DNA of 64,000 bases from Bradyrhizobium sp. (GCF_027307225.1 NZ_DAHUXJ010000015.1:167695-231694); one strand, 5' to 3'; shown: positions 36,585 through 45,771, counted from the stretch's first letter. The notes: generated by a model not told the origin, from the sequence alone. Numbers and translations: made by a program.

Positions 36585-37493
36585 ATGTCTGTAAAGTCAC
36601 TATCCGAACTAAAATCCTTGAGAGGCGGCACGGCCTTGAAGGCCCGCCTCAAGCACGTCGATGACAGATTGAACTGGTTTGGGTTTTTGCGACTCGCCGA
36701 TCATGCCGCAAAATTTGGCATATCCGACGTACAAGGAAAAATAGATATAAAGACCTATCGCAACCTATCCACTACCCCTCCCGCCGAGAGGAAACCGGGA
36801 CCTGCAGCCGCCGGCGGCCTGGGAGCTGGCACTTATCTTCGACCCGAAAAATTCGTGCCCGTGTTTGATGGGCCGGGTTCCCTAGACGATCTCTGGCTTT
36901 CGAGACTTCCAGACGCCCGCCTGGACGCATCATTTTCCGTGGAGCTGTTGTGCGCTCCTGAGCATAGGATCGAGCCCAATTCCGTTAGAGCGCTTCTCGC
37001 GGCGACGGAACTCCGCGAAAGCTGCCGCTTGAAGTATCAGTCGATGACCAGCACCGAAGGCAGTGAACGCATCGTGTGTCCGCATGCCTTGGTAAAGGCA
37101 TCGGGACGCTACCATGTCCGCGCCTTCGACTTCTCCAGAAAGCGATTCATAGACTTCTCCCTTTCCCGCGTGTTGTCGTCTGATCCTATGCCCAACTATC
37201 CAGCCGTTCCTTCCACTCTTGATGACGATTGGCACAAGATGGTCGAAGTCGAATTCATTCCACACCCAAAATTGTCGCCGACGCAGCGCTCGACGATCGC
37301 ACGGGAATACGGAATGATGAAAAGCCTCTCGGTCGTCACGGTAAGACGAGCGATGTTATTCTATCTTTTAGACGAGATGCGTTTACTGAAAGCGATCAGA
37401 CAACAGGACAAAGATCTGGTGGACGTGCCGGTCTGGGTGAAAAATTCGGAACAGATTGCGGGCGAGTTGGCCTCGATGGATGACGATAGCTAG
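36585..37493 (+). CDS. WYL-domain transcriptional regulator (CapW/BrxR-like)
   Basis: About 302 residues from ATG 36585 (MSVKSLSELKSLRGG); an ATG at 36546 would overlap the divergent gene. The N-terminus is a winged helix of the type RLNWFGFLRLADHAAKFGIS. The WYL domain follows: LKYQSMTSTEGSERIVCPHA, then SGRYHVRAFDFSRKRFIDFS with the SR that ends the ligand strand. The C-terminal region is the usual WCX-like extension. Such regulators (CapW, BrxR) repress defence operons and release them on infection. Lying between the pPIWI-RE and CBASS operons, it could control either or both. Confidence 0.85.
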   Translation: MSVKSLSELKSLRGGTALKARLKHVDDRLNWFGFLRLADHAAKFGISDVQGKIDIKTYRNLSTTPPAERKPGPAAAGGLGAGTYLRPEKFVPVFDGPGSLDDLWLSRLPDARLDASFSVELLCAPEHRIEPNSVRALLAATELRESCRLKYQSMTSTEGSERIVCPHALVKASGRYHVRAFDFSRKRFIDFSLSRVLSSDPMPNYPAVPSTLDDDWHKMVEVEFIPHPKLSPTQRSTIAREYGMMKSLSVVTVRRAMLFYLLDEMRLLKAIRQQDKDLVDVPVWVKNSEQIAGELASMDDDS

Positions 37494-37638
37494 TCGGCCA
37501 ATATCTTCTACGCTCTTCGGCCGGCGTCCGGTGAGACGGTAACGTGTCGTCTTCGTCTGCTTCTCCGCTCGGGCGCTTCGCCTTCCGCTTGCAACGCTGC
37601 GACCCCGCTTCGCGGCGCCTTCGACGTTTGCTCTCCAT

Positions 37639-38514
37639 TTAGTCTAGCAGAGCGTCGGCACCGGCCTGTGCCTGCTTCTCTAATTCGCTGCGCATTAGCC
37701 TATAGACTAGCGGCAGCACCAAGGGGTTGGCGACCCGGCGCTGGAAAATAGCGTCCTGAAGTTCTCTTGACCGCTTCTCGCATTCGGCATCGTCGCACCT
37801 GGCAGTCCGGACAGATTCCAGGAACTTCTCCGCTTCGCTCTTTAGAATCTCGTTGGCCGTCGCGGAATCCGATTGTCTGAACTGTTCGCGGACCGCCCAG
37901 AAGATCGCAGGCGAAATCGTGGCTGCGACCGCCGCGAAGTCGATGAGTTTGACATCCTTCACCACCGCGCCGACGATCAGAGCGATGAAGAGGATGCCCG
38001 CACCCCAGATCAGATAGGTGCCATATTTCCTTCGCAACGAGGCGTCGTACTGCAGGTTCATCCTCTGGCAGACCAGGCGGGCCATCGCATGCCTGGAGGT
38101 CGGAACAATGCCCGTGTACCAGCCCGCGATGCTCGATGCATCGTCGTTCCATCGGCGCGCGGCGGCGTCGACGACTTCGGCATCTTCACGCTTGCCGGCG
38201 ACGAACGAATTCCAGGGCATCCTCAGAAGAACGCAATCGAATTCTTCGCTGATCTTTGCGGCGACCTTCAGCAGCCGACGCTGCATCCGATCGATCCACA
38301 TCGCATCCAGTACCGTCGCGATCAGGCCGTAGAGGGCCACGTAGGGCCTGGTCTCCTGATGTGTGAATGCCAGCACCGCTCCGAGGACTGGCAGCCCGAC
38401 CGTCAGGGTGATCTGGAGTATCCGATAACGCGTCGCGTCGGAATAGATGCGCTGGCGGGCCTTGAGCAGTCGCTGAAATTCCGGCGTGTCCTGATCCCGC
38501 GCGATGGTGTTCAT
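37639..38514 (-). CDS. S-4TM family pore-forming CBASS effector
   Basis: About 291 residues from ATG 38514 (MNTIARDQDTPEFQRLLKAR) with GAGCGGGAG upstream, 13 bases after the CD-NTase stop. Four membrane segments: ILQITLTVGLPVLGAVLAF, VALYGLIATVLDAMW, YLIWGAGILFIALIVGAVV and FAAVAATISPAIFWAV. Between pairs lies the conserved WYTGIVPTSRHAMARLVCQR and NLQYDASLRRKYG signature of SMODS-associated 4TM effectors. In CBASS the effector is opened by the cyclic nucleotide made by the neighbouring CD-NTase and permeabilises the inner membrane, killing the infected cell. The open frame extends further upstream only as a shadow of the CD-NTase gene. Confidence 0.9.
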   Translation of the reverse strand: MNTIARDQDTPEFQRLLKARQRIYSDATRYRILQITLTVGLPVLGAVLAFTHQETRPYVALYGLIATVLDAMWIDRMQRRLLKVAAKISEEFDCVLLRMPWNSFVAGKREDAEVVDAAARRWNDDASSIAGWYTGIVPTSRHAMARLVCQRMNLQYDASLRRKYGTYLIWGAGILFIALIVGAVVKDVKLIDFAAVAATISPAIFWAVREQFRQSDSATANEILKSEAEKFLESVRTARCDDAECEKRSRELQDAIFQRRVANPLVLPLVYRLMRSELEKQAQAGADALLD

Positions 38515-38527
38515 CCACTGCTCCCGC

Positions 38528-39979
38528 TCATTCGATGACGACGTAGAACGGCTTGCTGACGCCGACCAGTACATCGTCGCTGCGGCGGACGACGAACGCC
38601 TCGGCCATGTGGATACCGCGATACAGCAGCGTTTCCCATCGGCCGCTCGGCTTGCTCGACACCTCGAATCCGCCGCGTCCCGCCTTCGCAGACATCGCCA
38701 CGGCGCCGGTGTTGGTGATCCGCCATTCGACGTAGTATTCCGGCGGCACCGGAGTTCCGTCGACGAGCGTCGCACGGAAGTAGAGGCCTCCGTGCGGCTT
38801 CAACAACTGACCGGCGACAACGGGCCGTCCGACCTCCGCATGGCTGGCGGAGCGCCACTCCGCTCGAACCGCGATGTCCGCCGGCTGCGGCACGCTGCGC
38901 CACCGCGGATCCTGCATGTGCGGAGGCCGCGCGAAGCTGGACGGCAGGATCGATATCCCGTAGTCCCTGACCATATCCACGATCCCGCCGAGATGAGCCG
39001 CCGTCGAATCCAGGAATCGGCCGATCAGAGAAGTGCCGGTGCTTTCGGTCATTCCGTCCGCCGCCGCCTTCACCAGATCGCCTTTGGCGAATTCGGATCC
39101 GAACACCTTTTGCCACGCCTTTATGCTTTCCTGCCGCCCCTCCGTCGCGTGCGCCTCGTCGATCCATTTGCGGTAGCGCGCGATCACCGTGCGGAAGTTC
39201 GAATACTGCTCGTCGGTGCCGAAGAGCGGCGAAAAATCCTCGCTCGGCAGCTTCGGGTTCGTCACAGTAGGCCTGGTCGGATACATCCGTAGCCGATCGT
39301 CGAGACGGCCCGTCAGGGTCTTGAGCGTGGTCGGCACGTCGGCGAACTCGTCGCTGCCCTTCTCGAACCATTGGATCTCGTTGCCGAGCAGGGTCGTGAG
39401 CAGAACGGACGGACAGGTGAATGTCTGCTTGATGTCGCGCAGATACTTGACTAGGCGCGTCACCTTGCGGAAGGAGTTGTTGCCCGAATATGCGTTCCTC
39501 TCCTTCATCCAGTCGGTGTATTCAACCGGCTCCGTCCGTTCGAAGCTGCTTTTCCGGTTGCAGACCTCCATGCTGCCTTCCCAGAGCCTGCCGACGACGC
39601 AAGGGGCCAGGTCGATCCGGCGGTCGCCGGCATAGGTGATCGTGATGCAGTAGTCCCACGTCTTGGTCTTGTCCTCGTAGGTCTTGCTGCCGGAGAACAA
39701 GCGGCCGAGATTCTCGACATATTCGGCGGCAGTCCATCCGTCGACGGGATCCACGACGACCAGTAGGTCGGCGTCGAATTCCTTGCCCTCGACGGGGCGG
39801 ATGATCGTCTGGTGTGCCCACGATCCCTGCTCCACGAAGGTGCGGACCTTCGGCTTCCAGTCGGATTCGCGCACGAACGACTTGAGCGCGGGAATGCTGG
39901 CCTCCAGGAGGTCGATCCTCGTTTTGTTGAGGTTGACCGTGTCCTTCAGAAAATCATCGAACAGCGATACCAGCTTCAT
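38528..39979 (-). CDS. CD-NTase (cGAS/DncV-like nucleotidyltransferase) of CBASS
   Basis: A 483-residue enzyme from ATG 39979 (MKLVSLFDDFLKDTVNLNKT). The nucleotidyltransferase signature is GSWAHQTIIRP at 52 onward with EFDADLLVVVD (D69, D71) and a third acidic residue in DRRIDLAPC. The SMODS helical region follows. The last 120 residues (ADIAVRAEWRSASHAEVGRP to the end) form the immunoglobulin-like AGS-C sensor domain. The start overlaps the DUF2235 stop as ATGA. It makes a cyclic di- or trinucleotide signal; which one cannot be read from sequence. No Cap2/Cap3 genes are present, so this is a type I CBASS. Confidence 0.9.
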   Translation of the reverse strand: MKLVSLFDDFLKDTVNLNKTRIDLLEASIPALKSFVRESDWKPKVRTFVEQGSWAHQTIIRPVEGKEFDADLLVVVDPVDGWTAAEYVENLGRLFSGSKTYEDKTKTWDYCITITYAGDRRIDLAPCVVGRLWEGSMEVCNRKSSFERTEPVEYTDWMKERNAYSGNNSFRKVTRLVKYLRDIKQTFTCPSVLLTTLLGNEIQWFEKGSDEFADVPTTLKTLTGRLDDRLRMYPTRPTVTNPKLPSEDFSPLFGTDEQYSNFRTVIARYRKWIDEAHATEGRQESIKAWQKVFGSEFAKGDLVKAAADGMTESTGTSLIGRFLDSTAAHLGGIVDMVRDYGISILPSSFARPPHMQDPRWRSVPQPADIAVRAEWRSASHAEVGRPVVAGQLLKPHGGLYFRATLVDGTPVPPEYYVEWRITNTGAVAMSAKAGRGGFEVSSKPSGRWETLLYRGIHMAEAFVVRRSDDVLVGVSKPFYVVIE

Positions 39980-41517
39980 GACGCGTCCGCCTTCGTCGGA
40001 TAGTACCTCTTGAAATCGTCGTGATGGGCGAGTGCTTCGGGACGGTAGGCTGCTGTTCCGTTCGCGCATTGGACGACGGCGGGAAGCTCGAAGCGTTGGC
40101 CCACCGTGGGATGTACCTTGGATTCGGCGCCGACGTCGCGCAGCTTCACCTGCCAGTTTTGACGGGCAAGCAGACCGCGCAGCCACGACCAGTTCGGGAG
40201 CACGTCGGCCAAGGCGTCGATCGTGTCGCGCATGCCGGCAACCTCGCAGTGCTGCACGCCGCCGGCGTCGGGATAGACGTTCAGCGCCTGGCCGACGTCG
40301 CCCGTCCCCTCCATCTTCTTCCCGCCGACGACGATCGGGCCGGTGAGCAGGCCGTCCGGAACGGACACGGCTTCGCTGCACATCCATTCCAGCGCGATAT
40401 CGGACAAGCGGGATTCGGGCTCCGGATAGGAGCCGCCGACGTCTGAGTGGTTGCCGGCGAACCACCACTGGCGAAGCCGTTCGTGTCCGGGAAATTGCGG
40501 TGCGCCCTCATTGCCGCCGCCCCAGCCCACACGGTCGAAATCCTTGCGCGTCTCATCGATGGCGTTCGCCGAGCGCGCGAACGCGACGTGACGGCTCAAC
40601 AGGCGGTCGAAGTTCTCGCCCTTCCACACCGCCTTGTGGGACCGCGATTCTCCGGGCTTCGGATAGTCGACGATCGTCTTGGTCGTCGACTTGTTCTGCC
40701 AGTACCAGAACGCGCCGAGCGCAGCGGCGACGATGGCGACCTGCGCCAGAAATCCGGTCGCCATGAACCCGGTGCCGAACCACCAGGAGCAGAGAAGCGC
40801 GATCAGCACCGCGGGAATGAAACCGACGACGAACGCCGCGGCCGCGACGCCCGCGGCGAGGCCAGCCTGGATGACGAAGTAGCGAAGGCCGCTGGCGCCC
40901 AGGGCGGCGACGGTGTCAAAGACGCCAATGAAGTAGGGCGCGACGTTGGAATCGGATCCGTCGCCGGATCCGTATTTGATCTGGAAACGCCTGGCCAGTT
41001 CGAGCCGCTCGTCCTCGAATTCGGCCCGCGGATGACCCGCGCCGTGTTCGAGGACGGTGTCGACGGCCTCTTTCGCGATGTCCTTCGCGGCCTTCCGGAA
41101 ACGTATCGGCTGGCCGGTCGGGTTCTTGGTGGGAACGCCGCAGAGCATCAGCAGGTTCGCCAGGCTGCGGACCGTATAGGCGCCGCGGCTGAAGCCGAAC
41201 AGGAATATCCTGTCGCCGGGTTCGTAGTGGTTCAAGATGAATTCGTAGCAGTCGGCGATGTTGCGCTTGATGCCGGCGCCCGTGACGGACCCGAGCAGCT
41301 TCTGGACGAAGCGGACCGGCGCGGTCAGGGCCGTGGCGCCGATGTCGGTGCCGAGGCCCGCATCGTAGAACACGACCTGCCGCGAGGGATCTATGCCCGT
41401 CTCGGCATGATCCCGCGATATGCGGTACATCTTGTAAATATTGCTGATACGTTGCTCCGGCCGGGCACCGCCGTCCTGGCCGGTTCCGTCCGAATACACC
41501 ACGATATTCTTCGCCAT
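39976..41517 (-). CDS. DUF2235 predicted lipase with membrane segments, CBASS operon
   Basis: A 513-residue alpha/beta-hydrolase-like protein. It opens with the strand MAKNIVVYSDGTGQD, has the nucleophile elbow FGFSRGAYTVRSL (G-x-S-x-G) near residue 120, and contains the family's GVFDTVAALGASG and NHSDVGGSYPE motifs with the catalytic Asp and His. Two hydrophobic segments (AGVAAAAFVVGFIPAVLIAL and AQVAIVAAALGAFWYW) place it at a membrane. DUF2235 proteins include type VI secretion phospholipase effectors. Being the first gene of the CD-NTase operon, it is probably a second, phospholipid-attacking effector. A divergent MarR gene shares its promoter region. Confidence 0.85.
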   Translation of the reverse strand: MAKNIVVYSDGTGQDGGARPEQRISNIYKMYRISRDHAETGIDPSRQVVFYDAGLGTDIGATALTAPVRFVQKLLGSVTGAGIKRNIADCYEFILNHYEPGDRIFLFGFSRGAYTVRSLANLLMLCGVPTKNPTGQPIRFRKAAKDIAKEAVDTVLEHGAGHPRAEFEDERLELARRFQIKYGSGDGSDSNVAPYFIGVFDTVAALGASGLRYFVIQAGLAAGVAAAAFVVGFIPAVLIALLCSWWFGTGFMATGFLAQVAIVAAALGAFWYWQNKSTTKTIVDYPKPGESRSHKAVWKGENFDRLLSRHVAFARSANAIDETRKDFDRVGWGGGNEGAPQFPGHERLRQWWFAGNHSDVGGSYPEPESRLSDIALEWMCSEAVSVPDGLLTGPIVVGGKKMEGTGDVGQALNVYPDAGGVQHCEVAGMRDTIDALADVLPNWSWLRGLLARQNWQVKLRDVGAESKVHPTVGQRFELPAVVQCANGTAAYRPEALAHHDDFKRYYPTKADAS

Positions 41518-41551
41518 GACCGATCTCCTCGTCGGCCACCGAAGAAGCGCC

Positions 41552-41597
41552 TTGCATCTGCCGACAGATGGTATATACTCATCTTTGGGTATAACTT
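41552..41597. promoter_or_regulatory. divergent promoter/operator region of the CBASS and MarR operons
   Basis: TTGCAT (41552) and TATACT (41574) with a 16-base spacer form a plausible plus-strand promoter. Two direct repeats, GGTATATACT (41570) and GGTATAACTT (41588), are 18 bases apart, nearly two helical turns, as expected for a dimeric regulator such as the MarR protein. Confidence 0.45.
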
Positions 41598-41610
41598 CAA
41601 GTGTGGGTCA

Positions 41611-41964
41611 ATGAAACCCGATTTCACCGTGTCCGAAGCGTCCCGGTTGGACGCGATCTTCAAGGCATTCTCGAAGTGGCAGGCTGAGATCAGCCTGCCG
41701 CAGGCGCTGGCCTTGATCGTCATCGCCAGAAACCCTGGCCTGTCGGTCAACGAACTCGCCGAAAGGCTGGACCAGCCGCAGCAGACCGTGAGCCGCCACG
41801 TTTCGGTTCTTCTCGGACGCTATCAGATTTCCGAGACCGTCGTGCCGCGCGCGTTCATCCGGCAGGAGGTCAACGTCAAAGACCCGAGAAGCCGGGCGCT
41901 GTTTCTTTCACCGGATGGGCAATCGCTCCTCAAAGCGCTCGTCGCGGACTCCAAGGCAACGTAG
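41611..41964 (+). CDS. MarR-like winged-helix regulator
   Basis: 117 residues from ATG 41611 (MKPDFTVSEASRLDAIFKAF). The winged helix reads LALIVIARNPGLSVNELAER, then LDQPQQTVSRHVSVLLGRY with TVSRHVS as recognition helix. The wing is KDPRSRALFLSPDGQSLLKAL, the MarR-family pattern. It is divergent from the DUF2235/CD-NTase/S-4TM operon and begins the kinase-TPR operon, 9 bases upstream of the kinase gene. It probably binds the repeats at 41570-41597 and controls both directions. A much longer upstream frame is antisense to DUF2235. Confidence 0.8.
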   Translation: MKPDFTVSEASRLDAIFKAFSKWQAEISLPQALALIVIARNPGLSVNELAERLDQPQQTVSRHVSVLLGRYQISETVVPRAFIRQEVNVKDPRSRALFLSPDGQSLLKALVADSKAT

Positions 41965-41973
41965 GGACATCTG

Positions 41974-43017
41974 ATGACAGCAGCAGAACAGCTTGTGGGG
42001 ATGACGCTCGATGGCGGCTGGAAGGTCGTCAGCAAGATCGCGCACGTCCCGAGCTCCGGCGGCGTGTTTTCCGTGCCCTACATCGTCGTGGATAAGGAAG
42101 GGAAGGAGCATTTCCTCAAGGCCCTGGACTTCTCAGACGCGTTCAACGACCCCGATCCCGCGCGCGCGCTCCAAAACATGACGTCGGCATACAATCATGA
42201 GCGGGACGTCCTGGAGCACTGCAGGGACCGAAGACTCTCGCAGGTCGTGCTTGCCGTGACCCACGGCTACGCGCAGGTGCCGGGATTCAGTAACATCGAG
42301 GGGCGGGTCGCCTACCTGATATTCGAACTCGCGGAGAGCGACGTGCGCAAACAGGTCGATCTCAAGATGCGCCTCGACTGCCTGATCAGCCTCAGCATCC
42401 TGAACGACGTGACTCTCGGCATGATGCAACTGCACAAGGAGACGATTGCGCATCAGGATCTGAAGCCTTCGAACGTAATGACGTACAACGATGGCGGCTG
42501 TCGCGTCGGCGATTTCGGGCGATCGTCACGACGCGGCCATCAAGTGTGGATGGACAATCTCGTCATCGCCGGCGACCGCACCTACGCTCCTCCGGAGCAG
42601 CTATATTCAAATCTCCACACCGATTTCGTAGTACGGCGGATCGGTTGCGACCTCTACCTGCTCGGGAATCTCGCCGCGTTCCTGTTCTCTGGCATCAACA
42701 TCACGGCGGCCTTGCTCTCGCGGCTTGATGCGGCTTTCCATCCGAGCAATTGGAGCGGCACCTACGACCAGGTGTTGCCGCATCTCCAGCACGCGTTCTC
42801 GCAGGTGCTCGCCGACCTCGACACCGCAGTCGATCCGCTGGTCCGCACCGAGATATCCACGGTCGTGCGGGAATTATGCAATCCCGATCTGGCCAAACGC
42901 GGCCATCGCAAGGGCATCGGGTCGCCAAACCAGTATTCCCTAGAGCGCTATAAATCCTATACCGACCTTCTGCTGAAGCGGACGACCGTTGCGGCACGCG
43001 CGCGAAAAGTCGCATGA
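41974..43017 (+). CDS. eukaryotic-like Ser/Thr protein kinase
   Basis: A 347-residue kinase. Seen are an ATP-lysine candidate in EHFLKALDF, a C-helix Glu candidate in AYNHERDVLEHC, the catalytic loop IAHQDLKPSNVM (HQD in place of HRD, Asp and Asn kept), the DFG in CRVGDFGRSS and an activation loop ending in TYAPPEQ. The glycine loop is atypical. No transmembrane or sensor domain is attached. The stop overlaps the TPR gene as ATGA. Kinase-TPR pairs beside defence genes suggest signalling during infection, but the target is unknown. Confidence 0.85.
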   Translation: MTAAEQLVGMTLDGGWKVVSKIAHVPSSGGVFSVPYIVVDKEGKEHFLKALDFSDAFNDPDPARALQNMTSAYNHERDVLEHCRDRRLSQVVLAVTHGYAQVPGFSNIEGRVAYLIFELAESDVRKQVDLKMRLDCLISLSILNDVTLGMMQLHKETIAHQDLKPSNVMTYNDGGCRVGDFGRSSRRGHQVWMDNLVIAGDRTYAPPEQLYSNLHTDFVVRRIGCDLYLLGNLAAFLFSGINITAALLSRLDAAFHPSNWSGTYDQVLPHLQHAFSQVLADLDTAVDPLVRTEISTVVRELCNPDLAKRGHRKGIGSPNQYSLERYKSYTDLLLKRTTVAARARKVA

Positions 43018-44522
43018 CGGCACAGGCGTTTCCGAAGAAGAGGGATATCGTTCCACGGTGGAGACCGGCCGCGCGGGTGGCCGCTTCCGGTGAATTGGAC
43101 ATGCCGCGCAGGCCGACGCAGAACGCTCGGATTCCCGAGGAGCTCAAAGCGCGATTGGAGGCATGGCGCATCGGCAACGACCTTGTCGCCGCCGCGGAAC
43201 TGGTCGAAACCGCCATCGTCGAAGGACGGGAGAAGGAAGCCGAGCGCGCGGCACGCACCTTGGTGCGGGAAGAATCCGAAGCGACACCGCTGGTCAAGAA
43301 GCAGGCGGCCCTCCTGCTAGGAAGGTTGGATCCGGATGCATCGAACCAGACCGGCATCGAGATCGGTCCGCTGCGGCAACACGTGTACCGATATCCGGAA
43401 GATGCGCTGTCGTGGGTCGATTTGGCGCTCGGATACGTAACCCATGGCGAGAAGGACAAGGCGAAGCGCGCCATGACCGTCGCGTTGCAACTGGCGCCTG
43501 CGGACCGACATGTCCTGCGCAGCGCCGCGCGGATGCACCTGCATCTCGACGACCCCGAGCAGGCGCACGACGTTCTCAGGCGGAATGCAGCGACGAAATT
43601 CGATCCGTGGCTGGTCGCCGGCGAGATCGCGCTGTCTTCCGCCGCTGGTCGCAAGCCCCAATTCTTTAAGGTCGGGATCGACATGGTGGAAGACGGGGGA
43701 TTCCAGCCGCTGCACGTCTCCGAACTCGCCTCAGCCATAGGAACCGTTCATCTGCGCGATGGCAACCGCCGCGCGCGCAAGCTGTTCCGGAAGAGCCTTG
43801 TCAATCCGACAGGGAATTCGCTCGCCCAAGCCGAATGGGCCAATCCTCATTTGGGCGGCGAACTGGTAACCTCGAGGCAGATCGATCGGGTGATCGATTC
43901 CGGCGAAGCGCGCGCGTTTCACGCCTACTGGCAAGGGGATTTCGATGGTGTGATCAAAGTCTGCGAGCAATGGATGTTAGAGGAGCCCTTCGCCTCGAAG
44001 CCGTATGCGGTGAGCTCCTCGACGGCCCTCACCATCGGCGATTTCGACCTCGGTCTCCGCCTCGCGCAGCGCGGACTGGAGCTGGAGCCGGAGTCGCTTC
44101 TGTTTCGCAACCATTTCGCCTACGCTCTCATCGAGAAGGGCGAATACCCCCGCGCCGCCCAGATCCTCCGCCAGGCGCTGATCAAGAAGCAAACGGACGA
44201 CTTGCCAGCCGACTACCTCGCCGCGACCGCCAGCATGCTCTCCATGCGTCTCGGCGAGATCGACGATGGAATCGCGGGATACAAGGCCGTGATCGCCACG
44301 TTCAAGCGGCAGGGAAGCAAGAACTTGGAAGCGTCAGCGGCTGCCTATCTCGCACTTGAGGCGGCACGGGCTGGAAGCGCGTCCGCTTCCGAGTTCATCA
44401 AGCAAGCCGAAGACTTAGCTAAGGACCTGCGTTACGTACCTGACTGCAAAGTGGTGCTGCAGCGAGCGAAGCGGTGGCAGGCGGCGGTTGAGCATAGGCT
44501 TCGCGTGACACGCGGCGAATAG
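43014..44522 (+). CDS. TPR-repeat protein partner of the kinase
   Basis: A 502-residue helical-repeat protein. The N-terminus FPKKRDIVPRWRPAARVAASG resembles a lead-in that I recall in bacterial TPR proteins linked to conflict systems. From about residue 50 repeated helix pairs follow, for example WVDLALGYVTHGEKDKAKRA, FHAYWQGDFDGVIKVCEQWM and FAYALIEKGEYPRAAQILRQ, typical TPR spacing. No catalytic motif. It overlaps the kinase stop by 4 bases, so the two are co-translated. It may scaffold the kinase or sense a phage component. Confidence 0.8.
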   Translation: MTAQAFPKKRDIVPRWRPAARVAASGELDMPRRPTQNARIPEELKARLEAWRIGNDLVAAAELVETAIVEGREKEAERAARTLVREESEATPLVKKQAALLLGRLDPDASNQTGIEIGPLRQHVYRYPEDALSWVDLALGYVTHGEKDKAKRAMTVALQLAPADRHVLRSAARMHLHLDDPEQAHDVLRRNAATKFDPWLVAGEIALSSAAGRKPQFFKVGIDMVEDGGFQPLHVSELASAIGTVHLRDGNRRARKLFRKSLVNPTGNSLAQAEWANPHLGGELVTSRQIDRVIDSGEARAFHAYWQGDFDGVIKVCEQWMLEEPFASKPYAVSSSTALTIGDFDLGLRLAQRGLELEPESLLFRNHFAYALIEKGEYPRAAQILRQALIKKQTDDLPADYLAATASMLSMRLGEIDDGIAGYKAVIATFKRQGSKNLEASAAAYLALEAARAGSASASEFIKQAEDLAKDLRYVPDCKVVLQRAKRWQAAVEHRLRVTRGE

Positions 44523-44830
44523 ACCTTTGGCGCTTCGAATAAACATGGGCTAGGCACGTCGTATGTGTTGGCGCGGCGAGCCCCATGTTAGCTGTTCAAA
44601 AATCCTCTAATGACATCAAGGATGCGCTGTCGCGTTAACGGCACTTTTTATGCGTCGGTTGGCACCTGCGTTGCGGCGGCCCATTCCGACTGCTATATTC
44701 GGCGACGGCTCGCCACCCTCGACCTGTCGCCGGGTCAAACGGCTTAAGTTCCTAATCGACCATCCCGATCCATCCGGACCGTGGCACTTGGCGTAATCGG
44801 CGAACCCCGTGCCCAAACCGAGGATCGTAG
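44523..44830. other. intergenic stretch, no feature supported
   Basis: 308 bases after the TPR gene. A 66-codon minus-strand frame (44616-44816) has no ribosome site or recognisable sequence. I see no terminator hairpin with a U tract. Confidence 0.4.
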
Positions 44831-45490
44831 ATGAAGTCGACCATCACTCTCGCCGACGTCGAGCACATGAAAGGTGCCCTTCGGGCATCACTCCCGCACG
44901 TCAAATCGTCTCACAGGGTCGAAGCCCTCGCCCGGGGTCTCGGCTGGCAAACTAACGCATCGTTGCGGGTCGCGCTGGTTGCCGCCCCCACGGAAGTCAG
45001 TCCCGACGAAAGCGCGTTTCTGGGCTATCTGCGTGAACATTCATTTGATGCGCCGGGCGGTAGCTTGGTTCGAGCGTTCGCGCAGGCTGGCGTCCGGCGG
45101 GCGTTGGACCTTGAGCCGGCCCTCAGCAGCTTCGGATACCGCGTGCCCATCGACCGCAACGAGACGTTCGAAGAGGCCGATACGCGTTTCCTCGCGAGCC
45201 GCGCCGAGATGTTGGAACTGCACGGAATCGACGAGTTTATCCGCGCCGCCGCGTTCCTCTCGAAGTTCGGCCGACGGAAGTCGATGAACCGCACGAGGAG
45301 CAGCTACGGGCTGAAGCACGACGCCGAACGCATGTCCGGTGACTACGTCGCGAACGGCATGATGATCGCCGCCGCGCTCGCAATGGGCTTCTTTGCCGAA
45401 CGCACCCATTCCGGTTCGCCCAACGCCCATTTCAACATCTCGTCCAAGGAAATCTCGGTCGCCGGGGCCACGCGCTCAGGAGCCGTTTAA
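44831..45490 (+). CDS. hypothetical protein of mobile-element type (219 aa)
   Basis: 219 residues: MKSTITLADVEHMKGALRAS, SSHRVEALARGLGWQTNASL, then a middle domain with DESAFLGYLREHSFDAPG and a C-terminal hydrophobic stretch MMIAAALAMGFFAERTH. The first 50 residues resemble a short domain (helices that begin ITLxDVExMKxAL...SSHRxEALARGLGFxT) that I recall from proteins on rhizobial islands and plasmids. Function unknown; it lies next to the integrase module. Confidence 0.65.
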   Translation: MKSTITLADVEHMKGALRASLPHVKSSHRVEALARGLGWQTNASLRVALVAAPTEVSPDESAFLGYLREHSFDAPGGSLVRAFAQAGVRRALDLEPALSSFGYRVPIDRNETFEEADTRFLASRAEMLELHGIDEFIRAAAFLSKFGRRKSMNRTRSSYGLKHDAERMSGDYVANGMMIAAALAMGFFAERTHSGSPNAHFNISSKEISVAGATRSGAV

Positions 45491-45771
45491 ACCACTGCCC
45501 GTGGCTCCCGCATCATCGTCGCCATCATGACCATCATGGTGGTGGTGCCGGCTGCGATGATCGCCGCTGCCCGCCGCCCGACACGTCGACGGGAACGAGA
45601 ACGCTTGCCAATAAGGAGGTTGTGGGATCGACCTTGCGACAGACAGATTGCGAGTCATCCTATTTGTACGCCACAGCTACCCAGCAGCCATACCTGCGCT
45701 CTAAATTTCTTTCTTGCTACAGAAGCCTACGATCTTATTGCCTCAGACCGATCGTGGTTCGGGATGAAGGC

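Noticed and set aside
40447..41610. Long upstream extension of the MarR frame
   Set aside because: Antisense to the DUF2235 gene. Only the part from ATG 41611 has MarR sequence and promoter signals upstream.
44616..44816. 66-codon minus-strand frame (MGTGFADYAKCHGPDG...)
   Set aside because: No Shine-Dalgarno, no family-like sequence, and it lies alone in an intergenic gap.
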